Assembly (NCBI GenBank): GCA_023433305.1
Contig: JAEZCZ010000057.1
Span: 1 to 28,083, forward strand
Length of the DNA: 28,083 nt
Source of the DNA: Pseudomonadota bacterium
GTDB lineage: Bacteria > Pseudomonadota > Alphaproteobacteria > Sphingomonadales > Sphingomonadaceae
Direction of reading: 5' to 3'
In this document: one piece after another, positions 15,738 to 25,208 of the stretch
Numbering within the stretch: the stretch's first letter is position 1
How the letters are laid out: every line of letters starts with the position of its first letter
Notes under the pieces: generated by a model
What the model was told of the DNA's origin: nothing
Databases searched by the model: none
What the model saw: the letters and a program-made list of their open reading frames with translations, nothing else
Translations under genes and position numbers: made by a program

Positions 15738-15789
15738 GTGCCAAGATTTGCTTACTCTAATCGGCAATCTCGATAACTTTGCCTCTGGC

Positions 15790-17178
15790 TCAGCCAGGCC
15801 CGAGCATGTCCTCAGGTCGCACAAGGCGGTCATAGTCCTCGGCAGTCACATGACCGCTCTCGATTGCCGCCTCGCGCAGCGTCACCCCGCGCTTATGGGC
15901 GTCCTTGGCGATCGCCGAAGCTTTGTCGTAGCCGATCGCAGGCGCCAGCGCGGTGACGAGCATGAGCGAGCGCTCGACGCCCGCCGCGATATTGTCGAGC
16001 CGCGGCTCGAGCCCGGCGAGCAGGTTATCGGTGAAGCTCTCGCAAGCATCGCCGAGCAGCCGCACCGATTGCAGGAAATTGTACGCTAGGACGGGGCGAT
16101 ACACATTGAGTTCGAAGTGCCCCTGGCTCCCGGCGAAAGTCACCGTCGCATGGTTGCCGAACACCTGGGCGCAGACCTGGGTCAGCGCCTCGCACTGGGT
16201 GGGGTTGACCTTCCCGGGCATGATCGACGAGCCAGGCTCGTTCTCGGGCAAGGCCAGCTCGCCAAGGCCGGCGCGAGGGCCCGAGCCGAGGAAGCGGATG
16301 TCGTTGGCGATCTTGTAAAGACTGGCCGCCAGCGTGTTGAGTGCGCCGTGGGCAAAGACCAGCGCGTCCTGGCCGGCCAGGGCTTCGAACTTGTTGGGCG
16401 CGGTCACGAACGGCAGCCCGGTGGCGCTGGCGATCTCCGACGCGACCGCCTCCGCGAAGCCCCGCGGAGTATTGAGCCCGGTGCCGACCGCGGTTCCGCC
16501 CTGTGCCAACTCATAGAGTCCCGGCAGCGTGTTCTCGATCCGCCCGATGCCGGCGCGGACCTGGCGCGCGTAACCGGAGAACTCCTGCCCCAGCGTGAGA
16601 GGGGTCGCGTCCTGGGTGTGGGTGCGGCCAATCTTGACGATCTTGCCCCAGCGCTCGGCCTTGCCTTCGAGGTCATCCGCCAACCGCCGCAGCGCGGGCA
16701 GGAGACCGGTCACCGCCACTGCCGCTGCGACGTGTATCGCGGTCGGCATCGTGTCGTTCGACGACTGGCTCATGTTCACGTGGTCGTTCGGGTGGACCGG
16801 CGTCTTCGCCCCGAGCTCGCCCCCGAGCCCTTGGTTGGCGCGGTTCGCGAGCACCTCGTTCATGTTCATGTTACTCTGGGTGCCCGAACCGGTCTGCCAC
16901 ACGACGAGCGGGAAGTGATCGTCGAGCCGGCCGGCCAGCACGTCGTCCGCCGCCGATACGATCGCCTCGGCCAGCCCCGCATCGAGAAGCCCAAGCTTGA
17001 GGTTGGTCACCGCAGCCGCGCGCTTCACCGTCGCCAAGGCGCGGATGAGCGGTTGGGGCATTCGCTCGCCGCCTATGCGGAAGTTCTGCAGGCTGCGCTG
17101 CGTCTGCGCGCCCCACAGCTTGTCTGAAGGAACCTCGATGGGACCGAACGTGTCGGACTCGGTGCGGGTCTGGGACAT
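15790..17178 (-). CDS. fumC: Class II fumarate hydratase
   Basis: 462 residues, full length. The superfamily signature GSSIMPGKVNP is at 316-326 with catalytic Ser318. GRTHTQDA at 184-191 gives His187, the other active-site residue, and SGTQSNMNMNEV (98-109) builds the substrate pocket. It interconverts fumarate and malate without an iron-sulphur cluster. The ATG lies nine bases after the stop of the NTF2-like gene, so it appears to be the last gene of the oxygenase-deacetylase-PQQ dehydrogenase operon. Extradiol aromatic degradation ends in pyruvate and oxaloacetate, so a dedicated TCA enzyme would fit, but it may simply have become attached to the operon. The assignment is secure. Confidence 0.97.
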   Translation of the reverse strand: MSQTRTESDTFGPIEVPSDKLWGAQTQRSLQNFRIGGERMPQPLIRALATVKRAAAVTNLKLGLLDAGLAEAIVSAADDVLAGRLDDHFPLVVWQTGSGTQSNMNMNEVLANRANQGLGGELGAKTPVHPNDHVNMSQSSNDTMPTAIHVAAAVAVTGLLPALRRLADDLEGKAERWGKIVKIGRTHTQDATPLTLGQEFSGYARQVRAGIGRIENTLPGLYELAQGGTAVGTGLNTPRGFAEAVASEIASATGLPFVTAPNKFEALAGQDALVFAHGALNTLAASLYKIANDIRFLGSGPRAGLGELALPENEPGSSIMPGKVNPTQCEALTQVCAQVFGNHATVTFAGSQGHFELNVYRPVLAYNFLQSVRLLGDACESFTDNLLAGLEPRLDNIAAGVERSLMLVTALAPAIGYDKASAIAKDAHKRGVTLREAAIESGHVTAEDYDRLVRPEDMLGPG

Positions 17179-17187
17179 GCCGCCAAT

Positions 17188-17766
17188 CTAGCGTGCGAGA
17201 GAGGTCTCCGCGAGAGCATCCATCTCGGCAACGGGATTGCCTGGGCCCGATCCGCGCGCCGGGATGAACTCGTTGAGCACACGGCGCTTGGCGATCAGCC
17301 AGCTGCCATTCGCCTTGGTGAACTCGTCCTCGTAGATGCCGTAAGTGCCGATCTTCGGCGTGTCCTCCGGCCCGTTGTTCGCCATCTCGAGCCATTGGGA
17401 ACGGCCCCAGGCCCGATCGCCTTCGACGCGGATGGATGTCTGCAGGACGATGTGGCGCAGCTTGGCGGGCTGCCCGTCAGCGGTGTGGTAGAAGCGGCCA
17501 ATGCCTTCGGCGAAGCGGGTGACGGCTTCGCGGATCGCGGCGTGGCCTTTGAAGCTGCCGCTCGCGAACTCGATCTCGCCGTCTTCGGCGAACGTCGCCA
17601 CGTACGCGTCCCAGTCATGATAATCGATCGCGAACAGATAGCGCGCCGTGAGATCCTCGATCTCGGCGCGATCCTGAGCATAGTTCTGGCCATAGGAGGG
17701 CTCGGCCCCGGCCGGCGCCGCAGAGACAAGCGAGAGCGCGGCCAGCGCGGTGAGCCATCGTGTCAT
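17188..17766 (-). CDS. Exported NTF2-like (SnoaL-type) protein, possible cofactor-free lyase
   Basis: 192 residues. A Sec signal peptide (MTRWLTALAALSLVSAAPAGA, cut near residue 21) is followed by a single NTF2/SnoaL-like fold. Evidence is the typical helix-turn YLFAIDYHDWDAYVATFAEDGEIEF (43-67, with Tyr43, Asp48, His50, Asp51), FKGHAAIREAVTRF (72-85), His105 in the strand LRHIVLQT, and WLIAKRRV near the end. The fold hosts isomerases, dehydratases and lyases. In sphingomonads it includes the LdpA/PcfL-type enzymes that remove a formaldehyde unit from lignin dimers to give lignostilbenes. It lies three bases after the PQQ dehydrogenase gene and in one operon with a lignostilbene-type oxygenase, so such a lyase role is a reasonable inference, not shown by sequence alone. 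Confidence 0.85.
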   Translation of the reverse strand: MTRWLTALAALSLVSAAPAGAEPSYGQNYAQDRAEIEDLTARYLFAIDYHDWDAYVATFAEDGEIEFASGSFKGHAAIREAVTRFAEGIGRFYHTADGQPAKLRHIVLQTSIRVEGDRAWGRSQWLEMANNGPEDTPKIGTYGIYEDEFTKANGSWLIAKRRVLNEFIPARGSGPGNPVAEMDALAETSLAR

Positions 17767-17769
17767 CGG

Positions 17770-19856
<2,087 letters not shown>

Positions 19857-19860
<4 letters not shown>

Positions 19861-20834
19861 TGGTCCTCCCTCACGATTACCCGCTCCTCAAACAGGCGCG
19901 CGAGCTCGGCCTCGTCGGTGCGCGGGTGAACCAAAGTAACCGGATCGCGTCCCGCGGCAGCGGCCAGCGCGGTGACACGGCCGCCGCCGAGGTAGAGCGT
20001 GTCGGGTTCCATCTGCGCGAGCGGGTCGGCGTAAGCGTCGTCTATCGTGACGATTTGCCAGCCATCGGCGCGTAGGCCGTCAACCAGGTCTGGAACAAAC
20101 AGCGCGTTCAGATCGGTTTCGTGCAGGAGTAGCACGTGGATGGGCGAACGCCCGAGAGTCTCACGCGCGAGGGCATCGTTGAAATTGGCTGTGCTGACGA
20201 TCGTTTCGACGAACAGTTCGCCAAGGGCCTCCCGATCGACCTTGCGTCCCTCCGCCAATGCCTGCGTCGCGAGGCCGTCGAGCGCCCAGTCGAAGTTGTC
20301 GACGGTGACATAGCCGTTCATCAGGCCGCGCGATTTCAGCGCCGCCCGCAACGCGTCGCGTCGGCCGGGGTCGCGGCCTTCGTCGAGATAGGGGAAGCGG
20401 TACCATGGGCGCTTGCCGGGCCGGCTAGCGAGCCACGCCTCGGCCTTGTCGAGATCGGCGATGTAGGCCGCGGCGTCGCCGTTCCACAGCCACCCGTGGC
20501 TGTGCGAGTGGTTGGCGATCACATGGCCGGCGGCAACATAGGCCTCGATGCGTTTCTCGCCGCCCGCGCCATAGTTCTCCTCGAGATTGCCGGTGGTGAC
20601 GAAGAATGCCGCCTGCTCGACGCCGGCCCTCCGCAGACCATCGATCAGACCCGCCGTGCGCTCGTCGGGCGTCATGAACCCGCCTGGATGACGAGGGATA
20701 TCGTCGAAACTGAGGGCTATGCGCTTGAGTACCTCCGCGTCGGCCAGTTCTGGGGCCGCAGCGGCGCAGGAAGCGAGCAGCATCGCCCCCACCAGCAACT
20801 GGAGCAGCGCCCCCACCCCCCGGAGGCGGCTCAT
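19857..20834 (-). CDS. Polysaccharide deacetylase (NodB/CE4) lipoprotein
   Basis: 325 residues. A lipoprotein signal with lipobox LLASC (Cys23) anchors it in the envelope. CE4 motifs are present in order: SFDDIP (42-47, Asp44/Asp45), the metal pair in HSHSH (His109 and His113), RFPY (146-149) and a late LLHE. The metal site is therefore complete. Characterised CE4 enzymes remove N- or O-acetyl groups from chitin, peptidoglycan or xylan. Its ATG overlaps the oxygenase stop by four bases, and its own stop overlaps the PQQ dehydrogenase start by four, so it is embedded in an aromatic-type operon where a sugar deacetylase is unexpected. The real substrate could be an acylated plant phenolic or a hemicellulose fragment; this is speculation. 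Confidence 0.88.
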
Positions 20835-22426
20835 GCCGTCGTCGCGCCCGGAATCTCGCTGGCGTCGGCCCAGAAACCGTGGACCTGCCCGACGCAGCGG
20901 AACGGCATTTTCACGCGGGCGATGGGACCCGCGGCGACGTCCTGCGTGTCGAACAGGATCAGGTCCGAACGGCCGCTTTCCTTGGTGCTGCTGCCGATGC
21001 CGATCAGGTAACCGTCGCCCTCAGGCGAGTCCTTCTTGCGCGGAACGAACGTCATCTCCGAGAGCGAGTAGTCGGCCACCGAGGCGAGCTGCGTCCTCTT
21101 CTCCTGGTGATCGACGATCCACCATCCGCCCCGTGGGCCGAAGCCGGTGAGATAGCCGTAGCGGTAGGGAAGCGTGTGGAAGCGATCGTCCTGCCGTGAC
21201 AGCACGCCGCTGACCTCGGGGAAGATCGTCTCGGTCTGGTAGTGGTCGTTGCTCTTGCTCGACAAGTCGATGGTGAAGCGGCGGATGAGGCCCGTGGACT
21301 TGGCCGGATCGAAGGGCTCGTGCTTGCTGGGGAAGAACGGGAACTGGTTGCCCTCGCCGCCATCCCAGTCCGTCACGATCTTGTCGCCGTCTGACCAGCC
21401 GCCCATCACGTGGGTACAGAACAGGTTCTGGCCGGTGAACCAGCGCACGTCCTTGCCGTCGCCGCCGCGACGCAGAACACCCATGTAGCAGGGCGTGCGC
21501 GAATCGTAGCTGAAGTGCACCCCGCCGCGCTCGATCAGGTCGCGATCGGCAACCATGTTCGTGAGGTAGAGAACGACGTGCTGCTGCGTCACCACGAAGT
21601 CGTGCATCATGCCGGCATAAGGCGCCTGGACGGTGACGTGCCAGTTCACCTCGCCGTTGCGGTCGGCGGAGAAGACCGCGATGTCCTTCGATAGCAAGCC
21701 TTTCGCTTCGTAGCCGAAGCCAAAATATTCGCCGGTGAGCGGGTCGATCTTCGGGTGCGCGGTGTGCGTCTCGCTGTCGAGCTTGCCGCCGAAGGTATAG
21801 TAATCGTCGAGCGTCTCGAGCGTCAGCGGGTCCAGGTAGACCGGCGGACTGTCTTCCTTGAACACCAGCAGCTTGCCGTGGTGCACGAAAAGCTGCGTGT
21901 TGGCCGTTCCGCGCGACAACCCCTTGACGCTGGGATCGTCGGTCAGTGGGTTGCGGTACATCCCGAACAGCGATCGGCGCGCCTCGTGCTGCGCCCTCCA
22001 GCGCTGGGTGCGGGCATAGCGCGTGCGGTAATCGACGTGCCCATTATGGATGCGGAACATCGACACGTGGCCTTCGCCGTCGAAGGCGATATCCCCCGCG
22101 TACTCTGGCGGCTTGGGATACTGCGGGTCGGGGCCCACCCGGTAGAACACCCCGTCAAGGTCGGACGGCAAGTCACCTTCGACCTCGCAATCGTAGAGAT
22201 CGACTTCGGCGCGCTTGACCCCGCCCCCGGCGCTGCCCCCACTGCCGAAAGTGCCGGGCTCGTCGGGTAAATCGACCGAAACCGTGCCAACTGGCTGCGC
22301 GACCCCCTGCGATGCCGCCAATCCCGCGATGGCGACGCCGGTACCCAGCGCTGCGCCTCCTAGGAAGTCACGCCGGCCAAAGCCGCTCGTCGCGCCGAAT
22401 CGTTTGGTATCAGTCCCCCCGCTCAT
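20831..22426 (-). CDS. Tat-exported carotenoid oxygenase family protein, lignostilbene dioxygenase-like
   Basis: 531 residues. The N-terminus has a twin-arginine motif (GRRDFLGG, Arg18-Arg19) and a hydrophobic stretch, so it should be exported folded with its iron. The seven-bladed propeller keeps four iron-binding histidines: His224 (TAHPKIDP), His275 (MMHDF), His339 (THVMGGW) and His516 (VHGFWAD). Compared with my memory of lignostilbene dioxygenase NOV1, the residues that hold the substrate phenol (Phe59, Tyr101, Lys134) align at a constant offset of 56 with Phe115, Tyr157 and Lys190, and the stretch LFGMYRNPLTDD is nearly identical. This favours cleavage of 4-hydroxystilbenes into two aromatic aldehydes over carotenoid cleavage. 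It is the first gene of a five-gene operon. An inverted repeat lies in the 88-base upstream gap. Confidence 0.9.
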   Translation of the reverse strand: MSGGTDTKRFGATSGFGRRDFLGGAALGTGVAIAGLAASQGVAQPVGTVSVDLPDEPGTFGSGGSAGGGVKRAEVDLYDCEVEGDLPSDLDGVFYRVGPDPQYPKPPEYAGDIAFDGEGHVSMFRIHNGHVDYRTRYARTQRWRAQHEARRSLFGMYRNPLTDDPSVKGLSRGTANTQLFVHHGKLLVFKEDSPPVYLDPLTLETLDDYYTFGGKLDSETHTAHPKIDPLTGEYFGFGYEAKGLLSKDIAVFSADRNGEVNWHVTVQAPYAGMMHDFVVTQQHVVLYLTNMVADRDLIERGGVHFSYDSRTPCYMGVLRRGGDGKDVRWFTGQNLFCTHVMGGWSDGDKIVTDWDGGEGNQFPFFPSKHEPFDPAKSTGLIRRFTIDLSSKSNDHYQTETIFPEVSGVLSRQDDRFHTLPYRYGYLTGFGPRGGWWIVDHQEKRTQLASVADYSLSEMTFVPRKKDSPEGDGYLIGIGSSTKESGRSDLILFDTQDVAAGPIARVKMPFRCVGQVHGFWADASEIPGATTA

Positions 22427-22453
22427 CGCAGCCTCTCCCTTGCCGCTCCGTCC

Positions 22454-22475
22454 CGTGACATGGTTCTACGTCACG
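22454..22475 (-). promoter_or_regulatory. Inverted-repeat operator candidate upstream of the oxygenase operon
   Basis: CGTGAC (22454-22459) and GTCACG (22470-22475) are perfect complements separated by 10 bases, about 28 bases before the ATG at 22426. On the minus strand it follows a TTGTCA that could serve as a -35. A repressor dimer bound here would block the promoter. No regulator gene adjoins the operon. Confidence 0.4.
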
Positions 22476-22514
22476 CGGGGAATGACAAGGGAAATGAGGG
22501 GTTAGATGCCCCGA

Positions 22515-23138
22515 TCAAATGCCCGGCGGGCTCCAGCCGGGCTGGAGCCGGCTCATCACTTCACGCGCCGCATTTTCAGCCTCGCTCAGGTGCATGCGGA
22601 TGTCTCGCTCGGAGGTATCGGGGCCGACCCCGTCGAAGTGATAGCGCGCGGTCTCGGTGAAGCCGAACACCTCGGCGAGGTAGCGATCGTAGACGGTGCG
22701 CAGCGAGTTGAGCACGCCCTTCTCGTTGAGCCATGCTCGCGTCGAACCAGACGACGTCAGCGAAACGAGGCGCTTGCCGGCGAGAAGCTCGCCTTCACCG
22801 CCCTCGCCGCCCCTGCCCCGCTCGCGTCCCGCGCCGAACACCCGGTCGATGTAGCCGACCAGCATCGCCGGGGGCGCGCCGAACCAGATCGGATAGACGA
22901 GCACGAAAATGTCCGACTTTCCGAGCAGCGCCCATTCCTTCGCCACGTCCTGCGCCGGCTCGCCAAGCCGCTCGTCGTTACGCAGGACCGGGTCGAAATC
23001 CATTCGGTAGAGGTCGCGTAGGACCACTTCGTGGCCGCGGGCGCTAACCGTGTCGGCATAGCGCTTCGCGACCGACATCGTGAAGCTCTCCTCTGCCGGA
23101 TGGCAGACGATGACGGCATGCTTGACGGTTTGCGACAT
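22515..23138 (-). CDS. NAD(P)H-dependent oxidoreductase, flavodoxin fold (NQO/MdaB-like)
   Basis: 207 residues with the flavodoxin-like fold of the NQO1/KefF/MdaB group: HAVIVCHPAEESFTMSVAKRYADT at the N-terminus, IFVLVYPIWFGAPPAMLVGYIDRVFG in the middle (YPxWxxxxPAxLxxxxDRV is the family hallmark), then GKRLVSLTSSGS. Such FAD or FMN enzymes reduce quinones by two electrons and can protect against quinones formed from catechols. The segment GRERGRGGEGGEGELL is a glycine/charge-rich insertion in a surface loop. It has its own candidate promoter at 23180-23209, so it is probably not in the ligAB transcript. A detoxifying role in aromatic metabolism is context-based. Confidence 0.88.
   Translation of the reverse strand: MSQTVKHAVIVCHPAEESFTMSVAKRYADTVSARGHEVVLRDLYRMDFDPVLRNDERLGEPAQDVAKEWALLGKSDIFVLVYPIWFGAPPAMLVGYIDRVFGAGRERGRGGEGGEGELLAGKRLVSLTSSGSTRAWLNEKGVLNSLRTVYDRYLAEVFGFTETARYHFDGVGPDTSERDIRMHLSEAENAAREVMSRLQPGWSPPGI
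22529..22549 (-). terminator. Hairpin overlapping the 3' end of the oxidoreductase gene
   Basis: GGCTCCAGC (22529-22537) and GCTGGAGCC (22541-22549) form a perfect 9-bp stem with a three-base loop, just inside the coding sequence (stop at 22515). It could be a Rho-assisted terminator or protect the mRNA end. Only a short T-run (ATTTGAT) follows on the minus strand. Confidence 0.4.
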
Positions 23139-23179
23139 GGACCTGCTCCGAACGGCGCGCAGCGCCTGACTTCGGCCAA

Positions 23180-23209
23180 CCTATATGCCGATTGGGCCGC
23201 GGCGGCCAA
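23180..23209 (-). promoter_or_regulatory. Sigma70-like promoter of the oxidoreductase gene
   Basis: On the minus strand TTGGCC (23209-23204), an 18-base spacer, then TATAGG (23185-23180). Each hexamer matches four of six consensus bases. The predicted start near 23173 gives a leader of about 35 bases to the ATG at 23138. Confidence 0.4.
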
Positions 23210-23210
23210 C

Positions 23211-23234
23211 AGCCGAGCGGTTCACCGCCCGGCT
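23211..23234 (-). terminator. Hairpin terminator candidate after ligB
   Basis: AGCCGAGCGG (23211-23220) pairs with CCGCCCGGCT (23225-23234) across a TTCA loop: ten positions with one A-C mismatch. It starts 19 bases after the ligB stop. No T-run follows, so the call rests on stem strength and position. Confidence 0.45.
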
Positions 23235-23253
23235 GCCGCCCATCCTGCCGAGA

Positions 23254-24108
23254 TCAGGCGGGGACTGCCTGCCTGTGCTCGGCGAGCAGTGTCGCCGCGG
23301 CGGTGTTCGAGATCGGCACATGGTAATTGCGCGACAGCTCGCGAAGCGTGCCCGGAAGAGCGCCGCGCGCCGTAATCCAGTTCAGGATCTCGACGCCCTG
23401 GCTCCCGGCCAGCTCCACGATGTCGAGTGTACTGTGCTGGGTGAGCGCCTCGGGATCGGAAAGGATGTTGTCGAGACAGAAGCGGTCGTAATCGGCGTTG
23501 ATGTAGCCGGCGCGCTTGCCGTCGAGCTGGTGTGACAGCCCGCCGGTGCCGAGCACCACGATCCGCTCGTCACCCGGCCAACTCTCCAGCGCGCGACCGA
23601 TCGAGCGGCCGAGGGCGAGACACCGCTTCGGACTTGGGAGCGGGTGCTGCACCGTGTTGATGCAAACCGGCACCAACTTGACGGGCCAGGCGTCGACCCC
23701 GGGCCAACACAGCTCGAAAGGAACAGCCACACCGTGATCGACCGCCATGGACTGGCATGTCACGGGGTCGAATTCGTCGGCGACGATCTGCTCCACGATA
23801 TGCCACGACAGCTCGGGATGGCCCGGATAAGGTTTGTAGCCACCGATGCCCCAGCCCTCGTCCTCGTGTCGATATTCGGGCGCACAGCCGATCGCAAACG
23901 TCGGCATCTTGTCGAGGAAGAAGTTCAGCCCGTGGTCGTTGTAGAACATCACCGCGACATCGGGCTTCTCAAGCTCGAGGAAGCGGTGGACAGGCTCGAA
24001 ACCATCGAAGAACGGCTTCCAGTAAGGCTCCTGCTGCACGCCCTTGGCGATGGCCGCACCGATGCCCGGCACATGGCTCGTGAAAATGCCGCCGACGACC
24101 TCGCTCAT
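23254..24108 (-). CDS. ligB: Class III extradiol dioxygenase beta subunit, protocatechuate 4,5-dioxygenase-like
   Basis: 284 residues, close to the LigB family length. The iron ligands His12 (TSHVPG), His59 (YNDHGLN) and Glu240 (GSQGVEILNW) and the catalytic base His193 (GTGGLSHQL) all align with Sphingobium LigB. PTFAIGCAPEY, DEGWG and NYHVPISNTA are further family blocks. With the alpha subunit it opens the ring of protocatechuate or a related catechol acid next to the hydroxyls, giving a muconate semialdehyde, in the cytoplasm. It overlaps ligA by four bases (ATGA). The next enzymes (LigC, LigI, LigJ, LigK) are not in the window, so gallate, methylgallate or another catechol remains possible as substrate. 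Confidence 0.9.
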   Translation of the reverse strand: MSEVVGGIFTSHVPGIGAAIAKGVQQEPYWKPFFDGFEPVHRFLELEKPDVAVMFYNDHGLNFFLDKMPTFAIGCAPEYRHEDEGWGIGGYKPYPGHPELSWHIVEQIVADEFDPVTCQSMAVDHGVAVPFELCWPGVDAWPVKLVPVCINTVQHPLPSPKRCLALGRSIGRALESWPGDERIVVLGTGGLSHQLDGKRAGYINADYDRFCLDNILSDPEALTQHSTLDIVELAGSQGVEILNWITARGALPGTLRELSRNYHVPISNTAAATLLAEHRQAVPA

Positions 24109-24494
24109 GCTGCTTCACTCCTCTCGCTCACACCTTGCGCCATGAGCGCGGACTTGAATTCGTCGGTCGACACGCCGGTCTGGAGGGCGCCGAGATCCTG
24201 CACGTTGAGCCCGAGAATCCCCGCCAGCTTGGCGAGGTAATAAACGTTGCCTCCAGCGGCGATCATGCCCAGGACGTCGCGATCGCGCACCGCGTCGCGC
24301 TGTGCCGGGTCGAGTCCAAAGCGGTCCATGTAAGCGTCTTCGTCCGCCAGGAACGCGGCGCGATTCTCTGCCTGGTTGAACGAATAGCACATTGCGTTGA
24401 GCGCGAAGCCCGCGCGGGCCGCAGCGCCGTCGAACACGGTGGTTCCGGGAATCGACCGCTTGCCGGGCGGCGTGATGACGGAATGCATCGACAT
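24105..24494 (-). CDS. ligA: Class III extradiol dioxygenase alpha subunit, LigA-like
   Basis: 129 residues from the ATG at 24494, preceded by GGAG at proper spacing. A frame open to 24800 was rejected because it runs into the divergent sigma gene. The protein is all-helical with family blocks FNQAENRAAFLADEDAYMDRFGLDPAQRDAVRDRD and MIAAGGNVYYLAKLAGILGLNVQDLGALQTGVS. In the LigAB enzyme the small subunit closes over the active site of LigB and supplies substrate-gating residues. The first of a two-gene operon with ligB. A 10-bp palindrome lies 26 bases upstream of the start. Confidence 0.9.
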   Translation of the reverse strand: MSMHSVITPPGKRSIPGTTVFDGAAARAGFALNAMCYSFNQAENRAAFLADEDAYMDRFGLDPAQRDAVRDRDVLGMIAAGGNVYYLAKLAGILGLNVQDLGALQTGVSTDEFKSALMAQGVSERSEAA

Positions 24495-24519
24495 GGCTTC
24501 TCTCCAAATTCTGCGGATT

Positions 24520-24529
24520 GACAATTGTC
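24520..24529. promoter_or_regulatory. Palindromic operator candidate in the ligA / sigma-factor divergent region
   Basis: GACAATTGTC is a perfect 10-bp palindrome, preceded by TT on the plus strand (TTGACAATTGTC), resembling MarR-type sites. It lies 26 bases from the ligA ATG and about 114 bases from the sigma gene start, so it more likely controls ligAB. The plus-strand TTGACA could also be a -35 hexamer, but no well-spaced -10 follows. Confidence 0.35.
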
Positions 24530-24642
24530 GCGCCGGGGGCCGCTGTAATTGCGTTCGATCAATCGGATGCGCAGGGAGGCCCCCTCTCTTTCCATGACCG
24601 GCGCAGTTGCCTAATTGAGCGCTCGCAAGATGGACGGGCAGA

Positions 24643-25170
24643 TTGGCGGAAGAGGGTTCCAGCGCAGGCCTCGAGCAGGCCTTTCTCACGCACCGTGATC
24701 GCCTGCTGCGCTTTCTCGTCGCGCGCGGGGCCGGCGATAATGCCGAGGATCTGCTGCATGAGGTATGGCTGAAGATCACGGCCCGCGCCACGGGGCCCAT
24801 CGCGTCGCCGGTCTCATACCTTTTTCGCGCTGCCGATACGGTGATGATCGATCGCTTCCGGTCGGACCGGCAGGCCGGGCTGCGAGAACGTGCATGGGTG
24901 GAGGTGAACGACGGCGCGACTCCCGGCGTGTCTGATGCGCCTTCCGCCGAACGTCACCTGATAGGGCGCGAGCAGGCGCGGATCGTTTCCGCAACACTCG
25001 ACGCGCTCGGTCCGCGACCCGCAGCCATCTTCCGCCGTCATCGGATCGACGGTCTTTCGCAGCGCCAAGTCGCCGAGGAATTCGGCGTCAGCCTGAGCAC
25101 GGTCGAAAGCGATCTGCGCCGTGCCTATGCGGCGCTGGCAGCGCTGAAGGAGCGGATCGATGAGGCCTGA
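24643..25170 (+). CDS. ECF RNA polymerase sigma factor, FecI-like
   Basis: 175 residues from a TTG start. No ATG or GTG is in frame between the upstream stop (24616) and region 2, so TTG is the best choice. Region 2 (about 10-75) has the core-binding DNAEDLLHEVWLKI and the -10-binding YLFRAADTVMIDRFRSDRQ. Region 4 (about 115-170) has the helix-turn-helix LSQRQVAEEFGVSLSTVESDLRRAYAAL. The following genes are a FecR anti-sigma factor (38-base gap) and a TonB receptor with STN domain, the layout of cell-surface signalling systems in which ligand binding at the receptor releases the sigma factor to transcribe the receptor gene. An out-of-frame ATG at 24630 opens a short reading frame overlapping the start. 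Confidence 0.9.
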   Translation: MAEEGSSAGLEQAFLTHRDRLLRFLVARGAGDNAEDLLHEVWLKITARATGPIASPVSYLFRAADTVMIDRFRSDRQAGLRERAWVEVNDGATPGVSDAPSAERHLIGREQARIVSATLDALGPRPAAIFRRHRIDGLSQRQVAEEFGVSLSTVESDLRRAYAALAALKERIDEA

Positions 25171-25208
25171 ACGAAACGACTCCGTCTTGCTTGCAGGAGA
25201 CACGCGGC

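Noticed and set aside
15781..15797. CTGGC/GCCAG palindrome around the fumC stop as a terminator
   Set aside because: Only a five-base stem with a three-base loop centred on the stop codon; too weak to call.
24495..24800. Upstream extension of the ligA frame
   Set aside because: It crosses the divergent promoter region and the sigma gene; a good RBS precedes the ATG at 24494 and the shorter protein has the family length.
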